Shown: one piece after another, positions 8,621 through 17,124 of the stretch
How positions within the stretch are numbered: position 1 is the first letter of the stretch
How the letters are laid out: the number at the start of each line of letters is the position of its first letter
Source: Acidobacteriota bacterium
GTDB lineage: Bacteria > Acidobacteriota > UBA6911
DNA: 35,449 nt
Direction of reading: 5' to 3'
Assembly (NCBI GenBank): GCA_012719455.1
Contig: JAAYAJ010000054.1
Coordinates: forward strand, 1-35,449
The notes under the pieces: model-generated
What the model was told of the DNA's origin: nothing
Databases searched by the model: none
Seen by the model: only the letters and a program-made list of their open reading frames with translations
Program-made: the position numbers and the translations under genes

Positions 8621-8932
8621 GAAAGCTCCATCCGGAACGAATCCGGAAAACCCGAAGCCTCAACGTATCATACCCGCGCCCGGCAGGCATGGAGAATTGC
8701 GCCGGCCGCGTTGTTGGAACCGGCAGGCCCGCCGGGCGGGTCTTTCGGCGCCGGCGCGCACGGCCGGGGCCTGGGGGACAGCCGGTCTTCGTGCAGCCGC
8801 AGCCCCGCGCTCATATTCATCCCCACCTTTTCAAGACGGACAAGGTATTGTTTCGAATCCTGTAAATGCGTGCTACTATAGCACTTTGTCAGTGTTCAGA
8901 ATAAGGCGATTCGAATTCCCGGAGGATGGTCC
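8621..8932. other. Divergent intergenic region, ROK kinase / xylB
   Basis: This 312-base gap separates two genes transcribed away from each other, so both promoters should be here. No open frame looks real. It contains a short GC hairpin, CCCGC-CGG-GCGGG, at 8728-8740 followed by TCTTT, and an AT-richer stretch next to xylB. No sugar-regulator operator is recognisable. Confidence 0.4.
8848..8879 (+). promoter_or_regulatory. Candidate extended -10 promoter of xylB
   Basis: TGCTACTAT at 8871-8879 matches an extended -10 element (TGnTATAAT) with one change. TTGTTT at 8848-8853 is a possible -35, but the spacing is 20 bases, too long for a standard promoter, so the extended -10 would have to carry the activity. 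The xylB start codon is 54 bases downstream and has its own GGAGG. Confidence 0.35.
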
Positions 8933-10447
8933 ATGTATTTTCTGGGGATAGATGTCGGCACCGGGGGGACCCGGGCCCTGATCCTGGATGAAGCCGGGGC
9001 GATTGCGGGGGCGGCTACCGCGGAGCACGCGCCCTTCGCGTCGCCCGAAATCGGGTGGGCGGAGCAGGAACCCGAAGACTGGTGGCGCGCCGCGGGGATC
9101 GCGGTGCGCCGGGCGCTTGATGAGGCGCGATTGGGCGGGGACGCCATCGCCTGCGTCGGCTTTTCGGGGCAGATGCACGGGGCGGTGCTGCTCGACGCGG
9201 CCGATGCCGTGGTGCGGCCGGCGCTGATCTGGTGCGACGTGAGGACGGAGGCGCAGTGCCGCGCCCTCACCGCGCGCGTCGGGGCCGAGCGGCTGATCCG
9301 GCTGACGTGCAATCCCGCGCTCCCCAATTTCACCCTGACCAAATTCCTCTGGGTGCGGGAGCGGGAGCCGGAAAACTGGCGCCGCGTCCGCTCCGTCATG
9401 CTCCCGAAGGACTATGTCCGCTTCCGCCTGACGGGGGAGCGGGCGATCGACGTCGCGGACGCTTCCGGGACGCTCCTCTGCGACGTGGCCGCGCGCTCCT
9501 GGTCGCGCGAGATGCTCGAAGCCGCGGAGATCGACCCCGCGCTCCTGCCGAAGCTCTACGAATCGCAGGAGGTGTGCGGCCGGGTGAACGCGGCCGGGGC
9601 GCTGGCCACGGGGCTCAAGGCGGGCATCCCCGTGGTCGCCGGGGCGGGGGACCAGGCGGCCGGCGCCGCCGGCATGGGCATCGTCGCCCCGGGGGTCGTC
9701 AGCGCCACCATCGGGACCTCGGGTGTGGTGTTCGCCGCCACCGACCGTCCGGCGCTCGACGCGCGCGGGCGGCTCCACACCTTCTGCCACGCGGTGCCGG
9801 GGCGCTGGCACGTCATGGGGGTGACGCAGGCCGCGGGTCTCAGCCTGCGCTGGTTCCGCGACCGGTTCGGCGCCGGCCGCGACGACGGGCGCGACCCCTA
9901 CGAGCGGCTGACCGAGGAGGCGGCCCAGGTCCCGCCCGGGGCGGACGGCCTCCTCTGGGCCCCCTACCTGATGGGGGAGCGCACGCCCCATCTCGATCCC
10001 GACGCGCGCGGCGCGCTGGTGGGCCTCACGGCGTCCCACACCCGGGGCCACGTCGTGCGCGCCATCCTCGAAGGGGTCGCCTTCAGCCTCAAGGACACTT
10101 TCACCCTTTTCGCCGAAATGGGGACGCCGGTCCACAAGATCCGGCTCGGGGGCGGGGGGGCGCGCAGCCCCCTGTGGCGCCAGATCCAGGCCGACGTCTA
10201 CGGCCACGAGGTCGAGACGGTCGCGGCGGAGGAGGGCGCGGCCTACGGCGCGGCCATCCTGGCCGCGGTCGGGGCGGGGAGATGGCGGAGCGTCGACGCC
10301 GCCTGCGCCGAAGTTGTCCGGGTCGCGGGTGTCATCGCTCCCCGGCCGGAAGCCGTTGCGCGGCTCGCGGAACAGTACCAGGTCTACCGCCGCCTCTACC
10401 CGGCTCTCAGGCAGGTTTTCGGAGGACAGTCACCAATGGCTCCATGA
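8933..10447 (+). CDS. xylB: Xylulokinase (FGGY family)
   Basis: A 504-residue FGGY kinase of normal length. The N-terminus FLGIDVGTGGTRALILDE is the phosphate-1 loop. CVGFSGQMHGAVLLD followed by LIWCDVRTEAQ is characteristic of xylulokinase rather than glycerol or gluconate kinases. The C-terminal domain has the adenosine-binding LGGGGARSPLWRQI and AAYGAAILA. It phosphorylates D-xylulose to D-xylulose 5-phosphate, feeding the pentose phosphate pathway; no xylose isomerase gene is in the window. The start has GGAGG eight bases upstream. The last eight residues (GGQSPMAP) and the stop codon come from the palindromic repeat that begins at 10421, so the native C-terminus was probably replaced by the repeat insertion. 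Confidence 0.93.
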   Translation: MYFLGIDVGTGGTRALILDEAGAIAGAATAEHAPFASPEIGWAEQEPEDWWRAAGIAVRRALDEARLGGDAIACVGFSGQMHGAVLLDAADAVVRPALIWCDVRTEAQCRALTARVGAERLIRLTCNPALPNFTLTKFLWVREREPENWRRVRSVMLPKDYVRFRLTGERAIDVADASGTLLCDVAARSWSREMLEAAEIDPALLPKLYESQEVCGRVNAAGALATGLKAGIPVVAGAGDQAAGAAGMGIVAPGVVSATIGTSGVVFAATDRPALDARGRLHTFCHAVPGRWHVMGVTQAAGLSLRWFRDRFGAGRDDGRDPYERLTEEAAQVPPGADGLLWAPYLMGERTPHLDPDARGALVGLTASHTRGHVVRAILEGVAFSLKDTFTLFAEMGTPVHKIRLGGGGARSPLWRQIQADVYGHEVETVAAEEGAAYGAAILAAVGAGRWRSVDAACAEVVRVAGVIAPRPEAVARLAEQYQVYRRLYPALRQVFGGQSPMAP

Positions 10448-10505
10448 ACGCGCCTGCCTGGTTCGGAAATGCCGTCGTTTGTGGGGATGGTGGTGACCGT
10501 CCCCC
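10421..10505. repeat. BIME-like palindromic repeat, family A copy 1
   Basis: Two arms in inverted orientation: GGACAGTCACCA (10424-10435) and TGGTGACCGTCC (10491-10502), complementary at 11 of 12 positions. The right arm itself folds as GGGGATGGT-GGTG-ACCGTCCCC. A second copy at 17148-17229 has the same arms and spacer fragments (CAATGG near the left arm, GTTTGT before the right arm) on the same strand. This is the architecture of REP doublets mobilised by RAYT transposases; none is encoded in the window. The left arm overlaps the xylB 3' end, and the right arm lies 12 bases before the next gene, next to its ribosome site. Confidence 0.7.
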
Positions 10506-10517
10506 TGAGGAAAAGCA

Positions 10518-11525
10518 ATGATGAGAACGAGCGTGATTTGCGTTGTTGTCGGGATGGCGGCCCTGGCCGCGGGCGCGGCGCCGGCCCCGGAGTGGAACCC
10601 CGCCGCCATCAGGGAATGCGACCGGGCGTGCCTGGTCACGATCATCGACGGCTACATGGACGCCGTCTACCGGGGCGACCCCAGGGCGGTCCCTCCGCTC
10701 GCGGCCGATGTGCGCATGACGGAGAACACCGGCGCCATGGATGTGGGCGAAGGCGTCCTGTGGCGGTCGAAGGTGAAGCCGACCGGTTTCCTGATTCATG
10801 TCGCCGACCCGGTCGCGGGCCAGGTCGCCCTGCAGGCACGGCTCGAGATCGAGGGACAGCACGCGCTCGCGGCCGTCCGGCTCAAGGTGGACCGGGGAAA
10901 GATCCAGGAGATCGAACACCTCTACGTGCGCAACTCCAGATTCGAGAAAAGCATCGATGACGCGGCGCTCGCGCTTTTGACGACGCCGCTGCCGATCCTT
11001 ACGGACGACGTCCCCCCCGCGCGGCGGACACCGCGGGACATTCTCTACCGCGCCGCAAACTCCTATTTCGACGCCCTTGAGGGGGACAACGGGAAGATCG
11101 GCGCCTTCGCGGACGATTGCGTGCGCCACGAAAACGGCTACCGGACCGTCAACCATCCGCCGCCGGGCGGCCGGATGATGCCCTCTCCCGTCATCCCGAC
11201 CGACCCCGAAATGCTGAAGTTCAGCATGATGACGTGCTCGGAGCAGATCGATACCGGGACCTTCGCCTACATGAAGCGCATCCGGCCCCGGCGCGTCCTG
11301 ATCCTGGACGAACAGAAGGGGCTGGCCGCCAGCTTCCCGCTTTTCATCCATGACGGGACGAGCCGGAAGGCGGCCCCGGGGGCGCCCCCGGGGATGTTGC
11401 AGAACCTGGTGACGATGGAAACGTTCGCCATCCGCGACGGGCTGATCCGCCACGTCGAGGCCTTTCCTTTCGTGACCCTCCCCTATGGACTGGGAAACGG
11501 CTGGACCCCCGGTTCCGGCCGCTAA
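10518..11525 (+). CDS. Secreted protein, probably two NTF2/SnoaL-like domains
   Basis: A 335-residue protein with a signal peptide (residues 1-20, ending AAGAAPAPE). ATG 10518 has GAGG seven bases upstream. Two similar halves can be seen: a helix-rich segment followed by strands at ~33-145 (YMDAVYRGDPRAVPPLAADVRMTEN) and again at ~175-325 (YFDALEGDNGKIGAFADDCVRHENG). Both have the form of NTF2/SnoaL-like cone folds, and both end in a segment describing a predicted final strand (IQEIEHLYV, IRHVEAFPF). Such folds serve as isomerases, dehydratases or binding modules. No catalytic set is obvious, so function is unknown. It follows xylB across the palindromic repeat and may be read from the same transcript. 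It converges with the EamA gene (26 bases between stops). Confidence 0.7.
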   Translation: MMRTSVICVVVGMAALAAGAAPAPEWNPAAIRECDRACLVTIIDGYMDAVYRGDPRAVPPLAADVRMTENTGAMDVGEGVLWRSKVKPTGFLIHVADPVAGQVALQARLEIEGQHALAAVRLKVDRGKIQEIEHLYVRNSRFEKSIDDAALALLTTPLPILTDDVPPARRTPRDILYRAANSYFDALEGDNGKIGAFADDCVRHENGYRTVNHPPPGGRMMPSPVIPTDPEMLKFSMMTCSEQIDTGTFAYMKRIRPRRVLILDEQKGLAASFPLFIHDGTSRKAAPGAPPGMLQNLVTMETFAIRDGLIRHVEAFPFVTLPYGLGNGWTPGSGR

Positions 11526-11551
11526 GCTCTTGGGCGGGATCGTGCTCCCGG

Positions 11552-12385
11552 TCAACGGCGGGCTTTCGGCGTACCCGGACGTGCAAGGGCCCGCAGGAGG
11601 ACCGAGCCGAGCACGACGGCGCCGCCCAAAACGGCCCATTTTCCCGGTTGCTCGCCGAGCAGGAGGAAGACCCAGACGGGGTTCAGGACCGGCTCGATGA
11701 CGGGGACCAGGATCGCTTCGAGCGCCGTGACGTGGCGGATCGCCTCGGCGTAGAGGATGTAGGAGAGCCCGAGCTGAAACACTCCCAGCAGGAGCAGGCC
11801 CGGCCAGCTCCCCGCCGCAGGGGACGACGCGAGCATCGCCGGGAGTCCGACCAGGAACGCCAGGATGTTCCCCAGGAAGACCGATTCGAGGGGGGAGCCG
11901 TCCTTCTGCCTGCGCAGGAACAGGGCGGTGCCCGCGAAGGCCACCCCGCCCAGGATCGCGACGATGTTCCCCCGGAATCCTCCCCCGGCGAGGTCGTCGA
12001 GGAAGAACAGGACCATCCCGCCCAGGGCGGCGGCGATGGCGGCGATGTCGATCCGGGTGATCCGCTCCTTTAGGAGCCAGCCGCTGAGAAGGGCCACGTA
12101 GACCGGGGCGGTGTACTGCAGCAGGATGGCGTTGGCCGCCGTGGTCCACTTGTTGGCGACCACGAACAGGATGACGGTGGCGGCGTAGCAGAGGGCGCCC
12201 CCCAGCTGCGGCCCGCTCCACACGAGGCGCATCCGCGGGCGGAAGGCCAGCATCACGAGAGCCGCGATCCCGCTGCGGGTTCCGGCGATCGCCATCGGGC
12301 TCCAGTCCACGATCTTGATCAACAGCCCCCCCAGGCTCCAGAGGAGGGCGGCGAGGATCAGCAGCAGCACCGCGCGCGCTCTCAT
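11552..12385 (-). CDS. EamA/DMT-family inner-membrane transporter
   Basis: A 277-residue protein with about ten hydrophobic segments arranged as two five-helix EamA repeats. The first begins LLLILAALLWSLGGLLIK and the second GNIVAILGGVAFAGTALFL. The end of each half carries the usual pattern, AILLQYTAPVYVALLSGWLL in the first and EAILVPVIEPVLNPVWVFLL in the second. DMT transporters export amino acids, purines or other metabolites; substrate is unknown. I chose ATG 12385 because the mature-looking first helix follows at once; ATG 12397 is four codons upstream. A much longer frame reaching 12691 runs through the LysR gene in another frame and is not real. It lies 50 bases after the LysR stop on the same strand, so the regulator and transporter probably form one unit. 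Confidence 0.87.
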   Translation of the reverse strand: MRARAVLLLILAALLWSLGGLLIKIVDWSPMAIAGTRSGIAALVMLAFRPRMRLVWSGPQLGGALCYAATVILFVVANKWTTAANAILLQYTAPVYVALLSGWLLKERITRIDIAAIAAALGGMVLFFLDDLAGGGFRGNIVAILGGVAFAGTALFLRRQKDGSPLESVFLGNILAFLVGLPAMLASSPAAGSWPGLLLLGVFQLGLSYILYAEAIRHVTALEAILVPVIEPVLNPVWVFLLLGEQPGKWAVLGGAVVLGSVLLRALARPGTPKARR

Positions 12386-12435
12386 GGGGAAAAGCATACA
12401 CGAAATCGCCCTCGAGGCGGCGCGCTCCGGGCCGG

Positions 12436-13311
12436 TCAATCCGCCATATCCTCCAAGAACAGGTCTACGAGCAGCCGGGCCGACTTGGACAGGTAGCGGT
12501 TGCGGTTCCAGGCGAGGCCCGCCTCGATGAGCAACGGCTTGGTCAGCGGCCGGCCCACCACCCCGGGGTGTCGGGCGACGATGGTGTCGAGCATGAAGGA
12601 GACGCCGACTCCCCGGCTGACCATCCCCATGATCGTTTCGATCTGGCTCGAGGAGAACACCACGCGGGGGACGAAGCGATACCGGGCACACTCGTCCATG
12701 ACCAGGCGCCGGCTGTAGGTGTCCTCGTGGAACATGATGAAGGGCTGGTCGCGCAGCCTGGAGAGGGGGATGGCCCGGAACCTTGCAAGCGGATTGCGGC
12801 GCGAGAAGCAGGCAAGCAGCTGCCCCTTGGCCACGGGGGCGGTGTCGAAATGGGAGGCGATCCTGGAGGTGACCATCATGGCCAGGTCCAGCTCGCCGGC
12901 CGAGAGTTTTTCGCTGAGTGACAGGGATCCTTCCTCGATGACGTCCGTCTCCACCCGGGGGTGGACTTTCCGGAAGCGGGCGAGGAGCGCGGGGAAGAAA
13001 TAGGCGCCGATGACGGGGGTGATGCCGATGCGGATCCGCCCCTTGCGTGCGAAGCGGAAGTCTTTCATCTCCGCGGCCAGGTCCTGCATCCGGCCGAGGA
13101 TGTCGTCTGTGCGCTCCAGAAAGACCTGTCCTTCCGGGGTCAGCGCGATCTGCTTCTGGCTTCGGTCAAAGAGGGGGACGCCGAGTTCCTCTTCCAGCCG
13201 GCGTACCGCCACTGTGATGGAGGGCTGGGACACGTTCAGCTCCCGGGCCGCCCGGGTGATGTTGCGCAGCCGCGCCGCCCTCTGGAAGTATTCCATCTGG
13301 CGGAAATCCAA
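12436..13311 (-). CDS. LysR-family transcriptional regulator
   Basis: A 291-residue regulator of standard LysR length. Residues 1-60 form the winged helix-turn-helix (FQRAARLRNITRAARELNVS, then QPSITVAVRRLEEELGVPLF). Residues ~90-290 are the type 2 periplasmic-binding-like effector domain (GRIRIGITPVIGAYFFPALL). The start is TTG at 13311, supported by an AGGAGG seven bases upstream and by the exact fit of the N-terminus MDFRQMEYF to the family. The effector is unknown; control of the downstream EamA transporter is the simplest hypothesis. A promoter and a LysR-type box lie directly upstream and suggest self-repression. Confidence 0.92.
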   Translation of the reverse strand: MDFRQMEYFQRAARLRNITRAARELNVSQPSITVAVRRLEEELGVPLFDRSQKQIALTPEGQVFLERTDDILGRMQDLAAEMKDFRFARKGRIRIGITPVIGAYFFPALLARFRKVHPRVETDVIEEGSLSLSEKLSAGELDLAMMVTSRIASHFDTAPVAKGQLLACFSRRNPLARFRAIPLSRLRDQPFIMFHEDTYSRRLVMDECARYRFVPRVVFSSSQIETIMGMVSRGVGVSFMLDTIVARHPGVVGRPLTKPLLIEAGLAWNRNRYLSKSARLLVDLFLEDMAD

Positions 13312-13329
13312 TGTTTTACCTCCTCGTTG

Positions 13330-13375
13330 ATAGATGATCGCTATGTATGTATATCAAAACAATATGTTGCGTCAA
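13330..13375 (-). promoter_or_regulatory. LysR promoter with LysR-type (T-N11-A) box
   Basis: Read on the reverse strand, TTGACG (13375-13370) and TATACA (13353-13348) are separated by 16 bases, a good sigma70-type pair. Immediately downstream, at 13330-13344, is the dyad ATAG-N7-CTAT, which fits the LysR-family T-N11-A rule. The box would cover the transcription start, a position expected for negative autoregulation. The assignment rests on pattern and position only. Confidence 0.5.
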
Positions 13376-13453
13376 TGGCTCGCGGGACTGTCTTTTCCGC
13401 CGGCACAGGGAAAGATCATCGTCGCCAACCGGTGAGGGACGTCCGCGGGCCGG

Positions 13454-15361
13454 CTACAGGTGCGATTCGAGGACTTCGGGCACCAGGCCCTGCATGCCGT
13501 ACAGCCGTGCGTAGAAGCCGTCGGGTTTCCGCATCAGCTCGTCGTGGGTGCCCGATTCCACGATGCGGCGGTTGTGGAGCACGAGCACCAGGTCGGCGTT
13601 GCGGATGGTGGAGAGGCGGTGGGCGATGATGAAGCTGGTGCGCCCCTTCATCAGGCGGATCAGCCCCTCCTGGATGCGGGCTTCGGTCAGGCTGTCCACG
13701 CTCGAGGTCGCCTCGTCCAGGATGAGGATGCGGGGATCGGCCAGGATGGCGCGGGCGATCCCCAGGAGCTGCCGCTCCCCCTGGGAGAGGTTGTCCCCCC
13801 GCTCGGACAGGAGGGTGTCGTAGCCTTGGGGGAGGCGCGAGATGAAATAGTGCGCGTTGGCGGTCCGGGCGGCGGCGATCATTTCTTCCTCGGTGGCGTC
13901 GGGGCGGGAGTAGAGGAGGTTTTCCCGGATGGTCGCGGCGAAGAAGAAGGACTCCTGCAGCACCACCCCCATGCACCGGCGCAGATCGTCGATCCGGAGG
14001 TCGCGGATGTCCGTCCCGTCGATGGTGATACTCCCGCTCTGGACGTCGTAGAAGCGGCCGAGGAGGTTCACCAGGGTGGTCTTCCCCGCGCCCGTGGGGC
14101 CCACGATGGCCACCACCTGGCCCGGCCGGGTGCGGAAACCGATATCGTCAAGGACGGGCTTTCCTTCCTCGTAGGCGAACCCGACCCCGGAGAATTCGAC
14201 TGCGCCGGCGGGGTCCGCCAGGGAAAGGGCGTCCGGTTTTTCGACCACCTCCGGGCGGGTGTCCATCAGCTCGAAGAGGCGCTCGGCGCCGGCCAGGGCC
14301 GACTGCAGCATGTTGTAGACCTGGGTGATCTGCCGCAGCGGCTGGAAGAAGCGCTGGGAGTAGAGGATGAAGGCGGTCAGCAGGCCTATCGACACCCCGC
14401 CCGGAACCGCGCCGGCATCCGGCGCCTGCGCTCCCTTCATGGCCAGGCTGCCCCCAACTCCCACGATCAGCCCCAAGGTGAGCGAGGTCATGACGTTCAT
14501 CAGCGGCATGAAGGTGTAGGAGATGAGTTCCGCCTCGATCCCCGCCCGCTGGTTGGCGTCGTTGATCTTCTCGAATTTTGCGAATTCGGCCTCCTCCCGG
14601 CGAAAGGTCTGGGTGACCCTGACTCCCGTGACCGATTCCTCGATGCTCGAGGAGAGACGACCGACCCACTCCTGGTTTCTACGGAAGGCGTTGCGGATCT
14701 TCTTCCCCACGATGCCGGTAAGGACAGCCATGACCGGGACCACGGCGATGACGACGAGGGAGAGACGCCAGCTGAGCAGGAGCATGGCCGCGAGCACCGT
14801 CACCATGGAAAGAAGGCCGCCGACGAGGTTGGAAAAGCCGTTGTTCATGGCGTTGTAGACCATCTCGATGTCGTTGGTCATCCGGCTGATGAAGTCGCCG
14901 ATCCCGTGCCGGTCGAACGACTTCATGGAAAGGGCCTGCACCCGGGCAAAGGAGTCCTCGCGCAGGCGGTATATGACCTGGTTCGACAACCGGGTCATGA
15001 GGATGCCCGACATGGCGTCGGCGATCCAGGCGCCGATCACGATGGCCAGGATGATCTTCATCCGGTGAACGAAATCGGGGAGGTCCCGCCCCATTTCCAG
15101 GTCCACCCTGATCGCCTCCCCCACCAGCGCCGGCACGAGCGTCCGGAAGAGGGTGGCGGCGGCGATGAAGAGGGTGGCGGCGACAATCAGCGCCTTGAAC
15201 CGGCCGAAATAGTGCAGGAGGCGTCGGAGCGTTTGCGCGTAGTCCCTGGGCGCCTCGATCGGTGGGGGGGCCATCATGGCGCCGCGTTGGGGAGCGTGAG
15301 GTCTCCCCGGCGCGGGGGCGGCCGCACGGGCGGACGGGGAGGGGGCGGACGGGCGGCTCAT
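13454..15361 (-). CDS. ABC exporter half-transporter, catalytically canonical subunit
   Basis: A 635-residue fusion of a type I exporter membrane domain (six helices, ~residues 55-350, after a proline/alanine-rich N-terminal tail) and a nucleotide-binding domain (~385-625). Walker A is GPTGAGKTT (421-429). Walker B ends ILILDE with the catalytic Glu550. The H-loop His581 is present (IIAHRLST). The signature is LSQGE (525-529), not LSGGQ. Its ATG lies within the ATGA that ends the partner gene, so the two are translationally coupled. The partner has the opposite pattern (good signature, degenerate Walker B and H-loop), so the pair should form a heterodimer with one active and one degenerate ATP site, like TM287/288 or BmrCD. 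Substrate could be drugs, lipids or peptides. Confidence 0.92.
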   Translation of the reverse strand: MSRPSAPSPSARAAAPAPGRPHAPQRGAMMAPPPIEAPRDYAQTLRRLLHYFGRFKALIVAATLFIAAATLFRTLVPALVGEAIRVDLEMGRDLPDFVHRMKIILAIVIGAWIADAMSGILMTRLSNQVIYRLREDSFARVQALSMKSFDRHGIGDFISRMTNDIEMVYNAMNNGFSNLVGGLLSMVTVLAAMLLLSWRLSLVVIAVVPVMAVLTGIVGKKIRNAFRRNQEWVGRLSSSIEESVTGVRVTQTFRREEAEFAKFEKINDANQRAGIEAELISYTFMPLMNVMTSLTLGLIVGVGGSLAMKGAQAPDAGAVPGGVSIGLLTAFILYSQRFFQPLRQITQVYNMLQSALAGAERLFELMDTRPEVVEKPDALSLADPAGAVEFSGVGFAYEEGKPVLDDIGFRTRPGQVVAIVGPTGAGKTTLVNLLGRFYDVQSGSITIDGTDIRDLRIDDLRRCMGVVLQESFFFAATIRENLLYSRPDATEEEMIAAARTANAHYFISRLPQGYDTLLSERGDNLSQGERQLLGIARAILADPRILILDEATSSVDSLTEARIQEGLIRLMKGRTSFIIAHRLSTIRNADLVLVLHNRRIVESGTHDELMRKPDGFYARLYGMQGLVPEVLESHL

Positions 15362-17124
15362 ACGGAGGCGCTCCCTTCCGACCCGATTCCGGCCTGGGTC
15401 TCGTGGATGGTGCGGTAGGTGGGATTGATCCGGAGCAGCTCCTCGTGAGTCCCGACGTCGGCGATGCGCCCCCCCTCCATCACCGCGATCCGGTCGGCGT
15501 GCCGGATCGTGTTCACCTTTTGGCTGATGATGATGGCCGTGCGTCCTTGGAACTCGCGGTAGAGGTTTTCGATGATTCGGCGCTCGGTGGCCGCATCGAG
15601 CGAGGAGGTGACGTCGTCCAGGACGATGACGTCGGGGCGTGCGGCGACGGCGCGGGCGATGGCTACACGCTGGCGCTGCCCCCCGGAGAGGCCGGCGCCC
15701 CGTTGCCCCACCGGCGTATTCCATCCCTCGGGCGAGAGTTCGATGAACTCGTCCGCGCAGGCGACCGCAGCCGCGTGTTCGAGTTCCGCGGACGGGGCGT
15801 CGGGCGCGGCAAAAGCGATGTTGTCGCGCACGGTCCCGCTGAAGAGCACCGTTTCCTGGAGCACCAGGGCGATGCGGGTGCGCAGGGTGTCGAAGGCGAG
15901 ATCGCGCACGTTGATCCCGTCGACCCACACGCTCCCCTGCTCGGGGTCGTAAAAGCGGGGGATCAGGTGCGCCAGGGTTGATTTGCCCGACCCGGTGGCG
16001 CCGATGATGCCCAGCTTCTCCCCTGCGTGTACGACCAGGTGGATGTCGTCGAGCGCCCGCTCCCCCTTGCCGTAGCGGAAGGAGACCCCTTCGAACCGGA
16101 TCTCCCCCCGGAGGGAGGGGAGACGCCTGGGCGCCGGATGTTCCTGGACGGACGCCCTCTCCGCGAACAGGGCCTCCAGGCGGATGGCGGAGGCCATGGC
16201 CATGCTGACGAAGTTCAGCACCATCCCGAGCATCAGCAGGGGGAACATGGCCATGGTGGCGTAGTTGTTGAAGGCGATCAGTTTTCCCAGCGTCAGGTTC
16301 CCCGCGGCGCCGGACAGGGATTCGGAGATCAGGGTGGTGCCGCCCGACCAGAGGACGACGACGGTGGCCAGCTGGGCGATCAGGAAGAAGAGGGGGAAGA
16401 AAAGGGAAAGCTTGTAGCCCACGTTCATGCTGATGATGAAAAGATCGCGGTTGCGGCGGGCGAACTTGTCGATTTCCTCGCGCTGCCGGGCGAAGGCGCG
16501 GACCAGCTTGGCGCCGGCCAGGTTTTCCTGCAGGGTGTTGTTGAGCGCGTCCAGGGCGATGCGCACGCGCATGAACAGGGGACGGATGAGGTTGGCGACG
16601 CCGAAGAAGAGGATGAGGATCAGCGGCATGAACACGGCCATCACCCGCGCCAGGCCCGGGTCGGTCAGGTACATGGCCACCACGGTCCCGGCGATCATGA
16701 TGACCGACTGGACGATGATGAACATCCCCATGCGCACGAACATCCGAACCGTGTTCACGTCCGAGTTGAGACGCACCATGAGTTCGCCCGTGCGCCAGCG
16801 GTCGAGGTTTTCGAAGGAAAATCCCATGACCTTCCGGTAGAGGGCGTTGCGCATGGAGTAACCCATCCGCTGGGAGGAGCGGATCAGGGCGTAGCCCGAG
16901 GCCAGGTTCAGTCCGGCCGCGAGGACGGCGGCCAGGATGATGCCGGCGGCTCCCCAGAGGATGGCCCGGGGGCTTCCCTCCTCGATCCCACGGTCGATTG
17001 CCATCTCGATCAGGCGCGGCTGGACCAGGCCCAGGGCCGTCGAGGCGAGCAACAGTCCGAAGGAGAGGGCGAGCGCCCGCCCCGACCCCCGGAGGAAGCG
17101 GAAAAGCCTCAAGAGCGCGATCAC
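15358..17124 (-). CDS. ABC exporter half-transporter, degenerate-site subunit
   Basis: A 588-residue membrane/nucleotide-binding fusion: six helices in residues ~15-310 and a nucleotide-binding domain at ~340-575. Walker A is GATGSGKST (375-383) and the signature is a perfect LSGGQ (479-483). The residue after the Walker B Asp is Asp504 instead of the catalytic Glu (VIVLDD), and the H-loop His is replaced by Gln535 (IIISQKVNT). Both changes remove ATP hydrolysis at the site built from this subunit's Walker motifs. In a heterodimer that site pairs with the partner's unusual LSQGE signature, which fits the known asymmetric exporters. The start is GTG 17124, inside the GTGA that ends the response regulator gene. 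Confidence 0.92.
   Translation of the reverse strand: MIALLRLFRFLRGSGRALALSFGLLLASTALGLVQPRLIEMAIDRGIEEGSPRAILWGAAGIILAAVLAAGLNLASGYALIRSSQRMGYSMRNALYRKVMGFSFENLDRWRTGELMVRLNSDVNTVRMFVRMGMFIIVQSVIMIAGTVVAMYLTDPGLARVMAVFMPLILILFFGVANLIRPLFMRVRIALDALNNTLQENLAGAKLVRAFARQREEIDKFARRNRDLFIISMNVGYKLSLFFPLFFLIAQLATVVVLWSGGTTLISESLSGAAGNLTLGKLIAFNNYATMAMFPLLMLGMVLNFVSMAMASAIRLEALFAERASVQEHPAPRRLPSLRGEIRFEGVSFRYGKGERALDDIHLVVHAGEKLGIIGATGSGKSTLAHLIPRFYDPEQGSVWVDGINVRDLAFDTLRTRIALVLQETVLFSGTVRDNIAFAAPDAPSAELEHAAAVACADEFIELSPEGWNTPVGQRGAGLSGGQRQRVAIARAVAARPDVIVLDDVTSSLDAATERRIIENLYREFQGRTAIIISQKVNTIRHADRIAVMEGGRIADVGTHEELLRINPTYRTIHETQAGIGSEGSASV

Noticed and set aside
12386..12691. N-terminal extension of the EamA transporter
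   Set aside because: The extra 102 residues lie antiparallel in another frame of the LysR gene, are Arg/Pro/Gly-rich, and precede a proper first membrane helix at residue 1 of the shorter form.
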